This document shows, in pieces, positions 51,821 to 61,947 of a stretch of DNA of 64,000 nt. The position numbers were made by a program, and so were the translations under genes. The stretch's first letter is position 1. Every line of letters starts with the position of its first letter. Source of the stretch: Pyropia yezoensis (taxonomy: Eukaryota > Rhodophyta > Bangiophyceae > Bangiales > Bangiaceae); assembly GCA_009829735.1 (NCBI GenBank), contig CM020620.1, positions 11,157,420 through 11,221,419 on the forward strand, in the 5' to 3' direction. Below the pieces are notes generated by a model that worked only from the letters and a program-made list of their open reading frames with translations, was not told the DNA's origin and searched no databases.

Positions 51821-51939
51821 GGGCTTTACTCTTCTCCCGTATCGGGACAGCCCTCTTCTTTCTCTGTGGCGTTTGGTTCCTTGGTTCTTGTTTCTAGTAA
51901 CGAGATCGTTTGGTTCAGGTCGAGTGCCGCACGGCCAAC

Positions 51940-53200
51940 ATGACGGACCCTGTCCCTTCGGGCGGTCGGGGCCGTGGTGCGCCGTCGGACGTTTCGATGG
52001 TTACTCCCGCTGGCCGTGGCCGCGGCAGTCCCTCGGGTCCGTCGAACCGTGGTGGAGGCGGGCCGACAGGGATTCCTCGTCGGGGGACAGCGCCCCCGGG
52101 TGGGATCCGGGTTACATTGGGTCAGGATTTACGTGGGAACGCGGGTTCCGAGTCAGGGGCCCGAGTTCCACCTTCGGCTACTGTTGCAGGGTCCCCGGAC
52201 ATTGTGTCCACACTGGAAACGTTTCGAGATGAGATTTTGGCTACTGTTTCCCAGGCCCTGAGCCAGAGTCCTGCTGGCCAGGGTGGGTCCCGTGATACCA
52301 GTCGTTCCGATCGTTCTCGTTCCCGCCGTCACCGGCGTCGTCATCATTCGAGTGGCTCCTCTTCCTCTTCTTCCTCTGGTACCACATTTTCATCCGTCTT
52401 CGACGAGGAGGACCTGGAACCCATTCAGAACCCACGAACCGAGCCCCAGGTAATCAAGTGTTCCGACGTTCGTTTTGCTCGGGTCCTGGACTATCGTACG
52501 TATCGCCTACGGAACAAGAAATCGACCTATGGAACGCGAGAAGCACGTAAGATGGGACGGGTTGCTCGTAACATGAAACATTCGTTTGCTGGGTACCCTA
52601 ATTTCTCTGGGAAGGAAGCCCTCAAGGTGTTCACGTGGCTCCGCAAACTGGTTAAGGCATGTAACGATAATGGGGTTTCCGAGGGCATGGCCCTGTACGC
52701 GATCCCTCATTTCCTGTCTGGGGACGCGGAACTGCGGTACACTCGGGCCCTTCCGGACTCCTCAAGCGCGTCAGGTGGCGCTTCGATCACGAGTTACCCT
52801 GAGGCTGTTAACTGGTTCCTTGAAACGTACGCTGAACCCCATGCGTTGGCACTGGCGCAGGACAAGTTCAGTCGGGCCGCCAAGGAACCAGATGAGGGTA
52901 TCGAGGCCTTTGCGGTACGCTTACGGGGTCTGACGGAACTATGTGGTAACATCCACACCGAAGGTTCCATGAAACAGCAGCTGATTCAAGGGCTCCCTGA
53001 GTACCTACGTACGGACGCATTTGTTTACAATATCCATGAACGTACGTACCAGCAGCTGGTAACGTTTACTGCGGGCAAGAACAAGGCGGCTACCGAGGTT
53101 ATTAAGATGGCCCGAGGGTCCTCTGTGACCAAGACTGGCCCCTCTGGAACCGTCCGCAGACCCACTGAACCGAGGCCCAATCGTTCGTTGGACTCGTCCC
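51940..53200 (+). pseudogene. gag: Element C Gag, part 1, interrupted by element B
   Basis: Starts at the ATG of MTDPVPSGGRGRGA. A Gly/Arg/Ser-rich N-terminus with a Ser run (HRRRHHSSGSSSSSS) is followed by a capsid-like helical region (NFSGKEALKVFTWLRKLVKA; EAVNWFLETYAEPHALALAQ; FAVRLRGLTELCGNIHTEGS). The frame continues a short way into the LTR of element B before stopping. The true continuation is at 62423, where the codon begun at 53200 is completed. Broken by insertion only; no other defect is visible in the part seen. Confidence 0.9.
53196..53200. repeat. Target site duplication of element B, left
   Basis: GTCCC before the element B LTR, matched by GTCCC at 62418-62422. Confidence 0.9.
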
Positions 53201-53669
53201 TGTGGCAAAAACCACAAGCACACACGGCACCCAAGTTGGGGCGGTGTGCCAGGGCTGCCTCCCGTGTCGGGGGAACCGGAAGAAGTGCAAGTCGCACACA
53301 CTCTGTCCCTGTTGTGGGGCAAACCCCCCACGGACAAACAAGAGGATTGTGTGTGGTCCAACAGTTTCTTGGTCGGGACGGGGACGCAGGGCCAAGCCCC
53401 GCTGTCCCTCCCCTTATCCCCCCAGGGTCCACTCAGAATCTCGCCACTCAGAATCTCCCACCCCAGCACCTGCCCACCGGGCCACACGAAAATTCAAGAC
53501 GATAAATGCAGAAAACCCTCAAATCCAAGTTGGATTTACTACTAAGCTAACTATCCCACAAACTTAGGGAATATGGACCCAAATGCAGGGGGAGGAACGG
53601 ATCAGGCTAGTGGCCTGCCGCCCCTTGCATGGCACGTGTTGCCCCCCTACCTGGGGGTCAATACTGCCA
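53201..53669 (-). repeat. Element B 3' LTR (left on plus)
   Basis: 469 bp; on minus it starts TGGCAGTATTGACCCCCAGG and ends GTTTTTGCCACA. It matches 61948-62417 except for one missing C in a C-run and a T/G change near 53348. Confidence 0.95.
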
Positions 53670-53670
53670 C

Positions 53671-53687
53671 ACTCCCCTCTCCTCAGT
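53671..53687 (-). promoter_or_regulatory. Polypurine tract of element B
   Basis: On minus, GAGGAGAGGGGAGTG directly precedes the 3' LTR. Confidence 0.65.
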
Positions 53688-54009
53688 TCCGACCGACCCG
53701 GTCGGCCCTGTGAGGGGGTGCGTAAACGCACGTCTCGGCGTTGGGGGCGCGACTTGCTGTCCCCCAGCGTGTACGTAACGCGGATGTGGAGGCGGTCACG
53801 TTGACCGCCCCTCTCCTCAAGCTTGCCCACTCGGCAGCTTGCTTTCTTCAGTTCACACTTCACCTTCACCACCACCTCCCTTTCACTTTCCACTGGGCCG
53901 CCCCACGCAGGGGAGGCCACCCGTATACCCACGATCCGAGTCCCCCTCAACTCGAGGCGGGTCTCGTGCTGCGATAGCCAGAGCGTCTCTCCCCAACTTC
54001 GGGAGAGCC

Positions 54010-55233
54010 ATGGCGACTCCGGAAGTGGAGACGGACTCTCTTGACGAGCGCATGGAGGACACCTCTTACGGTGCAGCACCCGCCGGGACTTCCGGCGGGG
54101 GCTCCGCGATCGCTCCGGGGGATGGGACTCCCGCGTCACCCGGCTTTGGGTTGACGGCGGGATCTCCCCCGGAGGCGGGACAAGTTGTCCCGCGTGAGGC
54201 CTTGGGGCGGTGGTTTTACCCCGCTTGGCCTCTTTATGAGGAGGGGTTGACTGTTCTTCGCTGTGGCCGACTTGGCGCAGCGATGGGCCGGGTATGGGAC
54301 CGCCTACGGGAGAAGTATCCCCGTAGGGTCGGGTTCCCGGCCGGCTTCAGGACGGACCAGTTTGCCTTCCTGGACGACGAGGAGGTTGAAGACGTCCAAC
54401 GTGCCAAGGCCATGGTGGACCGCGGGGGAACTATCCCGGGTCCCGGCGACTTGCCGACCTTCACGTGGGACGCTGTGGCAACTCGCCCACCGTACCTCCA
54501 CGAGGCCGATCCGCACACTCATCACTTTGATGTGCGGATGGAGAAAGACTTCCGGCGAGGTCCCTACTTGGTGACCTCGGCTCAACTTGAGTTTCCTCAA
54601 CAGTCTGCTGCCAGTAAGGAGCAGTACTATCCGAAGAAGCCCGAGTGGTGGCCTCAAGTTGAGGTCCCCTACGGGTTCCCGGCGTTGTTGCCCCGGCTGC
54701 TTGACCACTTCGGCTCCGTCATGTTGACGGCTGCCCCTGATCACCTGGTGTGGGCTATGTTGGCCACCCAGTGGCTCCTCGAGGTCATGTCGACCTGGGT
54801 GTCCTGTGTTCAGCGGCGGGGGATGCTCTGGCATCTCCCCCTCCGGCTCATCCAGGGTTTGGAACAGCTCACCCCTCAGCTAGTTGCTGAGGGGTGCTCA
54901 TCAGGACAACTCACTCTACTTGAGGAGATGCTTGGGCTCCATAAGTTTATCGAGTGGGAGAGCATTGAGCACAAGTTGCGCCGCCCCACTCGTGGGCCCA
55001 AGGACGATGGCGCACTTCGCCAGTTCGTGTGGGTCGCTCGTGAACTTCACGACGGCCGTGTGGTCCTACGAGAGGGGTTGGGCATCGGGGGCTACCCGTA
55101 TGCCCCGGGGGTGGATCGCCACACTGCGCCACCCCCGGACAAGCCCATAGTTATGGCCGTGCCGTCCTATGATGACCACATGACTCAACCCACTGCGGGA
55201 GCCCCAAGTTGGTGTTGCCGCCCACGCCTCTAA
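54010..55233 (+). CDS. Element B antisense accessory protein, main part
   Basis: About 407 residues from the ATG of MATPEVETDSLDERMED, on the strand opposite to gag-pol, between the 3' LTR and the end of pol. The N-terminus is acidic and then Gly/Pro-rich. A folded region follows: PLYEEGLTVLRCGRLGAAMG; PPYLHEADPHTHHFDVR (about residue 160); LLDHFGSV (about 230); RRGMLWHLPLRLIQGLEQL (about 270); LLEEMLGLHKFIEW. Order and spacing of PPYL, FGSV and HLP match the antisense protein of element A, so I infer a common origin. There is no transmembrane segment or signal peptide. The frame stops at 55233, but a second frame overlapping it carries the likely C-terminal part. The 3' LTR lies just upstream and might act as promoter. 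Confidence 0.75.
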   Translation: MATPEVETDSLDERMEDTSYGAAPAGTSGGGSAIAPGDGTPASPGFGLTAGSPPEAGQVVPREALGRWFYPAWPLYEEGLTVLRCGRLGAAMGRVWDRLREKYPRRVGFPAGFRTDQFAFLDDEEVEDVQRAKAMVDRGGTIPGPGDLPTFTWDAVATRPPYLHEADPHTHHFDVRMEKDFRRGPYLVTSAQLEFPQQSAASKEQYYPKKPEWWPQVEVPYGFPALLPRLLDHFGSVMLTAAPDHLVWAMLATQWLLEVMSTWVSCVQRRGMLWHLPLRLIQGLEQLTPQLVAEGCSSGQLTLLEEMLGLHKFIEWESIEHKLRRPTRGPKDDGALRQFVWVARELHDGRVVLREGLGIGGYPYAPGVDRHTAPPPDKPIVMAVPSYDDHMTQPTAGAPSWCCRPRL

Positions 55234-55790
55234 CCTCAGAGATGATGATCACCACGTTGGTGCGCACCATTTCCTGGTTGGCCGCGTCGACCGCAACCCT
55301 GCAGAGTTCCGAGACTCCTCAACTTGAGGAGCGCGTTCGTACTGCAGTGGCGACCGCGAGTTGCGAGTCGGTGGCGGAGTTTATGACAGCCGAGTTGGCT
55401 CGCATTGGGGCTATTATGCCCCAGCCAGCCCCACTTGGGCGTGGCAAACGTCGCGCGAGCCGGGCATACTCGCCTCCTCGCCGTCGTCGCCGACACTCGC
55501 GGCGCTCTCCTTCCGTATCGGAGGATGAGTTGTCTTACTCCGTTTCGGAGTCCTCTACCCCGTCGGAGACGGAGTCTGTCCAGCGTCTGCGTCGCAAACT
55601 TGCGCGCAAGACCAGGCAGAAGAGTGGCCACGGTCGGCGCCACTTGCGCGACCGTGAGGGGCGCGACGGTTCCGACTTGGAGCCGCCGCCCCCTCCAACG
55701 AGTGGAGACCGTTATCGGCGTGGGTCTCGCCGCTCGCCTCCACGGGAGGGCGAGGGCCGTGGAGTGGGAGAGTCTAGTATGCGTGCCTAG
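55209..55790 (+). CDS. Element B antisense protein, C-terminal part in -1 frame
   Basis: The frame overlaps the end of the preceding one and has no ATG at its beginning. It reads TPLTSEMMITTLVRTISWLA, EERVRTAVATASCESVAEFM and then a strongly basic Arg/Ser-rich region (YSPPRRRRRHSRRSPSVSE; RKLARKTRQKSGHGRRHLRD) suited to nucleic-acid binding. It probably belongs to the same protein, reached through a frameshift, a small intron, or a one-base loss in this copy. It ends 111 bp before the pol stop of the opposite strand. Confidence 0.6.
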   Translation: MVLPPTPLTSEMMITTLVRTISWLAASTATLQSSETPQLEERVRTAVATASCESVAEFMTAELARIGAIMPQPAPLGRGKRRASRAYSPPRRRRRHSRRSPSVSEDELSYSVSESSTPSETESVQRLRRKLARKTRQKSGHGRRHLRDREGRDGSDLEPPPPPTSGDRYRRGSRRSPPREGEGRGVGESSMRA

Positions 55791-55894
55791 TTGGCAGCTG
55801 CCTTTGCTGTGAGAGTGTGAGGGTTAGGGCTGTAGTTAAAAGCCACTCTGCGTACCACTTCGACTTGAAGCACTCTCTTGGCACTGTTGCTCGG

Positions 55895-55919
55895 CCTTCC
55901 CTCACGTTGAGGGAGGGCT
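55895..55919. other. Hairpin overlapping the pol stop of element B
   Basis: CCTTCCCTCA-CGT-TGAGGGAGGG forms a stem of about 9-10 bp (perfect for the inner 7). It sits between the convergent antisense gene and pol, the same place as the hairpin cluster of element A. Confidence 0.6.
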
Positions 55920-58900
55920 GTTAGGGTCTATCTCATTCCGGGCACAGTACGCCCGGACCATCTCAGCGGGAAGGTCCTCCACATACTCCCACGTATCATC
56001 CTTGGCTTTGTAGCCAAACCAACGCACCCTCAACATGAGGCGGTCAGTGTCTTCATCCCATCCGTGGTCGATGAACTTATCGAACACGTACTCCTGCGGG
56101 CCCTGTTTGGCCGCAGGCAGTGAGGGGAGGCGCCACGACTCCAACGCACGTGCCCAAGCTGGGTCGCCTGCAGGCGGTGGTGCAACTTTGACCACGTCCT
56201 GTCCGTTCACTGTGCGGACCCCATCGTCACTTTCGATGGTGAAGCGCCGCCCATCAGTACGAAGGACCTGGTACGGTCCCTTCGTCTGGAATACCAGCTT
56301 ACCCCCAGTTGGGGTGTGCGAGTGTACCAGCACCCAGTCACCCTGCTCGGGGACATGTTTAGCATTGCGCACCTTTTTGTCAAAGGTACGCTTGTAGCGC
56401 TTTTGTGCTTTGTCCATCTCAGCCCTGACTTTAGGGATGAGGTTTTCAAGCCTAGCGGCGAACTCCGCCTTACTCTCAGTAGGAGTAGGCGTACTGCCAC
56501 CATCCTCCCTAGTTGGGAGCGACCGCCGCACGGCAATAGACCGCACACGACGGCGGGTCACAAAAGCGAGGGGTACTTCCCCTGTAGATGAGTGAACCTG
56601 CGAATTGTAGGCAGTAGTAAGGATAGAAATGTATTGGTCCCACGTCTTCACGTGCTCACTCACACAGTGGCGCAGCTGCCTAACAATAGTTTTGTTGAAG
56701 CGCTCCACCTGCCCATTAGTTTGTGGGTGGTAGGGGGTGGCATAGTTTGCCTTAACCCCCAACATATCCAGCACTCCCTGAAACAGTACAGACGCAAATT
56801 GCGGCCCATTGTCCGATAGTGTACTATCTGGGATGCCATACGCGGCAACCCAGTGATCTAGGAAGGCTGACACGACCGACATGGCCGTGATCTCTGCCAG
56901 TGGGATCGCTCGCGTAAGTTTCGTGAAGCGGTCACAGATGACCAGGAGGTACTGGTTGCCTTCCTCGGTGACTGGCAGCGGCCCAAGGATGTCAATCGCC
57001 AACGCGGCGAAGGGCTCCTTGGCCGGGAACAATAGCATAGCCGTACTACGCCGCCGTTCCATCAGACGGTTCTGTGCACAACTTGTGCAGGCAGCCACCC
57101 AACTGTAGATGTCCACCACCTTGGACGGCCAGTAGTACCTGGTCCTCAGGGTCTGGTACAGTTTACTAGACCCCAGGTGTCCACCCGTGGGAGCGTTGTG
57201 CTCCCTCTCAAGGATACTGTCCTTGAGGGATGCGGGGACGACAAGTTGTTCGGTCCCCTGGAATACCCCCCTCCTCATGAGGAGGCCATCGTCTCCCAGA
57301 AAGAACCGCGTCTCCGCCACTGTATCCAGTGTATCCCTCTGCGACTTGCAGAAGGGATCCTCGGCCTGGGCCTTCACCACCTCGTCCAGGGACAGGGGCA
57401 AGTACTTCTTGTTCCCTGGCGCCTCGGGGTTCAACGCCTGACCCGAGCGCGTGACTACCCCCACGATGGGGATGTCCTCATCGACTGGGTTAGTGTCCAG
57501 CCCCTCGGTAGGTACCCGAGAGAGGCCGTCGGCAAGGGCATGTTGCCTGCCAGGTCGGTACTCAACGTCAAAGTTGAAGGGTGCCAGTCGCACCCTCCAC
57601 CGGTTGAGACGAGTGTTCGTACAGTCCGTCTTGAAGATAAACTGCAACGCGCGGTGGTCACAGCGGATGAGGAACTTCTCACCCTCCAGGTAGTGACGAA
57701 GTGACGTCACCGCCCATACAACTGCGAGTCCTTCCAACTCGGTGACTCCGTAGTTCTTCTCGGCCGAGTTCAGCCCCTTACTGAAGTATCCCACCGGCAA
57801 GTACGCCTTGTCCGGCTGCTGCAGAAGCAACACACAACCAAGTTGGTCGTAGCTAGCGTCCACATCCAGGATGTAGTGGCCTCCCAACCTGGGAATAGCC
57901 AAGATGGGGGGCTTCAGCAGAAGGTCCCGAAGAGTCTCAAAGGATTCCTGCTCCACCCGACTTGGGGGAGGCAGGTTCTTCGGTAGCGTTGAGCTCACTA
58001 GCTCATTCAACGGCTTCGCCACCTTGGCGAAGCCCTTGGTGAAACGTCGGTACACGTTGCACATCCCGAGGAAGCTCCTCATCTGGGTCTGGGTCCGGGG
58101 GTAATGAGCCTTACGTATGGCCCTCAAGTTCTTCTCGTTAACACTGAGACGCCCCGGACGGACAACATGTCCCAAGTACTCCACCTCTTGAGTGAAGAGG
58201 TGGCACTTACTCGCCTTCAGTGACACACCGGCGTCAGCAAGTAGCTTGAACACCTGGCAAAGATGGCCAATGTGTTCCTCCGGACTTCGGGAGAACACAA
58301 TGATGTCGTCTAGGTACACAAGACAGATCTGCCACCGTACTCCGGCCAGAATCATGTCCATAGCGCGCTGGAAAGTTGCCGGCGCGTTACACAGACCAAA
58401 CGGTAGGCGCTTGCACTGGTAGGTACCACAGTGACAGGTAAAGGTAGTTTTATGCCTGTCCTCCGGGGCAATGGGAATTTGCCAGTACCCCGCGTTACAG
58501 TCCAGGGTAGAGAACACGTTCGCCTCCCCCAGAGAGTCCAGACAGTCATCCATCCTAAGTAGGGGATAACTGTCCTTCACCGTGCTCTCGTTGAGCTTAC
58601 GGTAGTCGATACAAAACCGGGGGGTCCCATCAACTTTGGGGACTATGACCACCGGACTCGCCCACTCGGCGTTGCTGGCCTCGATCACCTCGAGGGCCTC
58701 CATGCGAGCAACTTGCTCCTTAACGAGGGCCCTTGAACGGGGTCCTCCCCTATACGGTTGTTGGCGTATAGGGGGTGCACCGGGCTTCAACTCGATCCGG
58801 TGTTGGGTAGCTCTCATGAGTCCCAATTGACCATCCCACAACTTGTGATATTGGTCCAAGAGGCGTTCAACTTGAACCCTCAACCTGGGGGGGACACCCT

Positions 58901-59885
58901 CCATGTTCACATGGGGCCGAGGAGAGGCGGCCGACTTGGCTTGATGCTTCTCCTTTCCGGACTTCGGGTCGCTACTTGCGCCCGCGTTGAGGGTGACCGC
59001 TACTACCGGTCCCTCGTGTTGGTCGATATAGCCGAACTTGGCTCCCGACTTGAAGTACTGGGGCGACGAGCTCAGGTTCATCACCTGTATCCTCCACGGG
59101 ACTCCGGCTTTGGAGTCCATCGTGCCAAGGGCAACATGCACTTGGTGCTTGCGAGCAAGACGGGGGTGAGGGTGCACCAACCCGTTCCCCGTATAATCAG
59201 TTACAACGTCAACGTGCGCCACCGAGTTGGGGGGCAACGTGACTTTACGGGCTAGACGCAGGGTAGCAGTAAACCCTTCCCTCACAGAGCAAACAGGCTT
59301 CGACTGTGAAACTGTCACAGGAGCCACAGACTTTCCCTTACCAAGGATGGGGATAGTCTCCCCATTCATCAACTTGACCCAGTACTCAGGGCCACAAATC
59401 AAAGGCACTTGTGTAACAACATAAGGGGTACCCAGAAGCAGGGGTACCGATATATTCTCAACTACACCATAGGTCACGTCGACCTCATGGGTCCCCAACC
59501 TAGTTGGTAGGGTCACGGCACCAACGATGGGAAGTACCCCACCATTGATGTCAATCATATGGTCAGCTTTGGACCTCCAGCGTTGGAGCTTCACCTCCTT
59601 TGGTAATAGCGACTTGCGTATCAAGGAGGCTCCTGACCCGGTATCAAGCACGATACGGGCACAACAGGCGCGGCCGGGGGCAAGTTGCACCCGTCCAGCC
59701 ACCTGGAAGTTCTCACCCGTCAGCACCGCGATGACCCGACGTGGGTTTACGTTCTTGGGGAGTCCTACCCGAGGTGGGCGGACTCCCTTAGGTCGCCGCA
59801 GTATCCGGCACGGTTGGTTCGTCCTCCTGGCCCACTTGGCCGAGGCTGCCGTTGTGAGCTTCGGACGACCAGCCCCAACGGTCAT
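55902..59885 (-). CDS. pol: Element B Pol (protease, RT, RNase H, integrase, chromodomain)
   Basis: 1327 residues. The ATG overlaps the Gag stop (ATGA), and the frame is also reached by -1 slippage at the heptamer just upstream. The protease has VLDTGSGAS at residue 80. RT has FCIDYRKLN, STLDCNAGYWQIP, FGLCNAPATFQR and YLDD at 524-527. RNase H begins YILDVDASYDQ at about 671 and has RCDHRAL at 741. The integrase zinc site is H-x-HL...CTSC at about 896-936. The catalytic triad is Asp965, Asp1025 and Glu1061, with 35 residues between the last two. The end (FIDHGWDEDTDRLMLRVRWF then GYKAKDDTWEYVEDLP, about 1268-1307) is chromodomain-like. All motifs are intact. Confidence 0.97.
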   Translation of the reverse strand: MTVGAGRPKLTTAASAKWARRTNQPCRILRRPKGVRPPRVGLPKNVNPRRVIAVLTGENFQVAGRVQLAPGRACCARIVLDTGSGASLIRKSLLPKEVKLQRWRSKADHMIDINGGVLPIVGAVTLPTRLGTHEVDVTYGVVENISVPLLLGTPYVVTQVPLICGPEYWVKLMNGETIPILGKGKSVAPVTVSQSKPVCSVREGFTATLRLARKVTLPPNSVAHVDVVTDYTGNGLVHPHPRLARKHQVHVALGTMDSKAGVPWRIQVMNLSSSPQYFKSGAKFGYIDQHEGPVVAVTLNAGASSDPKSGKEKHQAKSAASPRPHVNMEGVPPRLRVQVERLLDQYHKLWDGQLGLMRATQHRIELKPGAPPIRQQPYRGGPRSRALVKEQVARMEALEVIEASNAEWASPVVIVPKVDGTPRFCIDYRKLNESTVKDSYPLLRMDDCLDSLGEANVFSTLDCNAGYWQIPIAPEDRHKTTFTCHCGTYQCKRLPFGLCNAPATFQRAMDMILAGVRWQICLVYLDDIIVFSRSPEEHIGHLCQVFKLLADAGVSLKASKCHLFTQEVEYLGHVVRPGRLSVNEKNLRAIRKAHYPRTQTQMRSFLGMCNVYRRFTKGFAKVAKPLNELVSSTLPKNLPPPSRVEQESFETLRDLLLKPPILAIPRLGGHYILDVDASYDQLGCVLLLQQPDKAYLPVGYFSKGLNSAEKNYGVTELEGLAVVWAVTSLRHYLEGEKFLIRCDHRALQFIFKTDCTNTRLNRWRVRLAPFNFDVEYRPGRQHALADGLSRVPTEGLDTNPVDEDIPIVGVVTRSGQALNPEAPGNKKYLPLSLDEVVKAQAEDPFCKSQRDTLDTVAETRFFLGDDGLLMRRGVFQGTEQLVVPASLKDSILEREHNAPTGGHLGSSKLYQTLRTRYYWPSKVVDIYSWVAACTSCAQNRLMERRRSTAMLLFPAKEPFAALAIDILGPLPVTEEGNQYLLVICDRFTKLTRAIPLAEITAMSVVSAFLDHWVAAYGIPDSTLSDNGPQFASVLFQGVLDMLGVKANYATPYHPQTNGQVERFNKTIVRQLRHCVSEHVKTWDQYISILTTAYNSQVHSSTGEVPLAFVTRRRVRSIAVRRSLPTREDGGSTPTPTESKAEFAARLENLIPKVRAEMDKAQKRYKRTFDKKVRNAKHVPEQGDWVLVHSHTPTGGKLVFQTKGPYQVLRTDGRRFTIESDDGVRTVNGQDVVKVAPPPAGDPAWARALESWRLPSLPAAKQGPQEYVFDKFIDHGWDEDTDRLMLRVRWFGYKAKDDTWEYVEDLPAEMVRAYCARNEIDPNSPPST

Positions 59886-61828
59886 TCGTTTCCCGCCGAC
59901 TTGGCGTCCGAATCTGAGGGCGGGGAGGAAGACGACGAGTCCGAGGACGACGTGTCCGCCTCCTCCGCCGAGGGTGTGGCGACCGCAACGACCGGTCGAG
60001 ACCCACCCTCGCGGCGTGAACGTACTTCGTTCGTAGCCGACTTTTTACTCGCATTCCTAACAAGTTGTTGGATGCGTTTACTCAACTTGGGGCAATCATA
60101 TGCCCAGTGACCATCGGAGTTGCAGTTCCAACACCGATGGTCCGTTCCGGGAGGGGTCTTCCCAACTGGGGAAGACGAAGAGGTACCCTGGGAAGTTCCC
60201 ACGGCAGCTACCACCCTCTCCTTGCGGATTCGGCGCGCCTCTCTCAACTCTCCGGCTTGGCGCGCCTCCTCCCGTTCCTTGGCCAACTCGGCCTGACGCT
60301 CCTGGCGTTGTTCCTCCCGCAACTTGCGGTAGGCCTCGCCTCTGCGGTAGGCGAACCTAGCCAACTCGGCCAGGGTCGCCCGGGCAGTGTTATGCTCCCG
60401 GGTCTCCATCCGGACTGACCAGTGGAGTCCTTCCACAAACCGACTCTTCACCACAGCTTGTGGATGAAGAAACCCACAAAGATTGTTGAGCTTACGGACT
60501 CGCTCCGCAAAGGACAACTCGTCCTCCGCCTCTTCCTGATGGGCTTGCGTAAACTCCTCGACTTGAGAAGCCAACGCTGCCTCATCAACCATGGCTCTCA
60601 ACAACCAGTTGACGAGCTCCAAATAGGATGTCACCTCCCCAGCGCCTCCACTTGAGGAGCTGGGCATGACGGACATAAGTTCTGTCCGCAGGTCTCCCTT
60701 CGTAAACTCCTGTAGCATGTAAAAAGCCATGCCTTCACTTATGGCATTGTCGTCACAGGCTTTTGTGAAACGACGTAGGATCTCAAAGACACGGAGGGGG
60801 GGAGTTCCATCCCACTCCGCTCTGTGCCCAAAAGAATGAAGTGCATTCTTCTTGGCACGGCCCATAGCTCGGGCCTGGTCAGGACCATACGCCACCGACT
60901 TGTTGTGGAGGGCGTAGGTCTCACAGTCAAAGATCCGATGGTAGACCGGGTTGGCTACCTGAATCTTGGGCGGCACCTCACGTTGAGGGAACAGCCGCTG
61001 TGGCACTGGGGTAAGTCCACCCTCAGTGCCTGTAGTCTGGTACGGCGAGCTTGGTGTAGCCGCCGGCGTTTCCGAGGGGAACTCCCCCGTGAAGGGCGTA
61101 CGCCCCACCGCGTATGGTGTGGCTCCCTCGTTGGGAGTCACAGGTGTCGCCCCCAGTTCGGGGCGACCCGAGGTAGGCGTCAGGAGAGATTCCCCCTGCG
61201 CCTGTGGGCTCGAAAGCCCCAATCCGGTCTGGACATTAAGGCCATCTGGCAAACTCGCCACAATCTGATTCAGAATAGTATTCGTCATCGTGACCACCAG
61301 GTCCGGCAAAGTCTGCCGCAACACACTGGTCGCCTCCCGACGGACAGTTTCCGCGAGGAGGGGATTGACGACTCCAGTTGAGTCTCGGTCCGCCTCCGGG
61401 AGTCCACCTGAGGGGTAACCACGTTCCTCAGGGGTCTCAACCGGGGGCCTGGGCGCGAGCCCATCACCGACCAACGGAGGTCCGCCGTCCTCCGAAAGCC
61501 TAGTTGGCGACGGCTCCAAGCCAAATTTGGCTCCAACCCGAGTGGAACCCGCGGGGACAGTCCTCACCCCTTGGGACGTTCCCGTTGAGTATACCACACG
61601 GTGGCCAGACTTCGGCCCACCCACATCAGAAGTGTCACCCGAGTGAACTCCCGACTGAGTCGGGGTGGCCTGTTGCCCGCCCGCACTTCCAGTCCTGCTG
61701 GCTTGAGGGACCTCTAGTCCCTCTGCGACCCCACGTAAACCCACCTGTGTCTCACCAGTATTCAAAGGCACTGAAGTACGTGCGTCACCCGTGTACTCCC
61801 CGGACGACGGGGGGTCCGAGCTAGCCAT
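59882..61828 (-). CDS. gag: Element B Gag
   Basis: 648 residues from the ATG of MASSDPPSSGEYTG. The N-terminal half is Pro/Gly/Thr-rich. A capsid-like region follows (GTPPLRVFEILRRFTKACDD; EVTSYLELVNWLLRAMVDEA; SFAERVRKLNNLCGFLHPQA). A long charged helix (EEQRQERQAELAKEREEARQ) comes next, then the zinc knuckle CWNCNSDGHWAYDC (C-x2-C-x4-H-x4-C, about 60091-60132) and a Ser/Asp tail. It ends ..SAGNE and TGA. Role as in element A. The slippery site lies at the last codons. Confidence 0.95.
   Translation of the reverse strand: MASSDPPSSGEYTGDARTSVPLNTGETQVGLRGVAEGLEVPQASRTGSAGGQQATPTQSGVHSGDTSDVGGPKSGHRVVYSTGTSQGVRTVPAGSTRVGAKFGLEPSPTRLSEDGGPPLVGDGLAPRPPVETPEERGYPSGGLPEADRDSTGVVNPLLAETVRREATSVLRQTLPDLVVTMTNTILNQIVASLPDGLNVQTGLGLSSPQAQGESLLTPTSGRPELGATPVTPNEGATPYAVGRTPFTGEFPSETPAATPSSPYQTTGTEGGLTPVPQRLFPQREVPPKIQVANPVYHRIFDCETYALHNKSVAYGPDQARAMGRAKKNALHSFGHRAEWDGTPPLRVFEILRRFTKACDDNAISEGMAFYMLQEFTKGDLRTELMSVMPSSSSGGAGEVTSYLELVNWLLRAMVDEAALASQVEEFTQAHQEEAEDELSFAERVRKLNNLCGFLHPQAVVKSRFVEGLHWSVRMETREHNTARATLAELARFAYRRGEAYRKLREEQRQERQAELAKEREEARQAGELREARRIRKERVVAAVGTSQGTSSSSPVGKTPPGTDHRCWNCNSDGHWAYDCPKLSKRIQQLVRNASKKSATNEVRSRREGGSRPVVAVATPSAEEADTSSSDSSSSSPPSDSDAKSAGNE
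59888..59894 (-). promoter_or_regulatory. -1 ribosomal frameshift heptamer of element B
   Basis: On minus, G GGA AAC in Gag register, followed by GAA TGA. Slippage gives GGG AAA CGA ATG ACC and enters pol. Five bases further on a 6-bp stem is possible: CCGTTG (plus 59877-59882) with CAACGG (plus 59850-59855). Loop bases GGCTG could also pair with the CAGCC that follows. Because ATGA overlaps stop and start, termination-reinitiation is an alternative. Confidence 0.75.
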
Positions 61829-61927
61829 GTTGGCTGACGATCCGTATGACACGGTCCAAGACCACCGTTCCTCTGAGACAGAGGGCCCCCTACACCCGGG
61901 TGCACCCGGAGGTAAAGTTTACCTCTG

Positions 61928-61945
61928 TCCCCTGCTGCTCCACCA
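61928..61945 (-). promoter_or_regulatory. Primer binding site of element B
   Basis: On minus TGGTGGAGCAGCAGGGGA, two bases inside the 5' LTR end; the same as in elements A and C. Confidence 0.8.
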
Positions 61946-61947
61946 AA

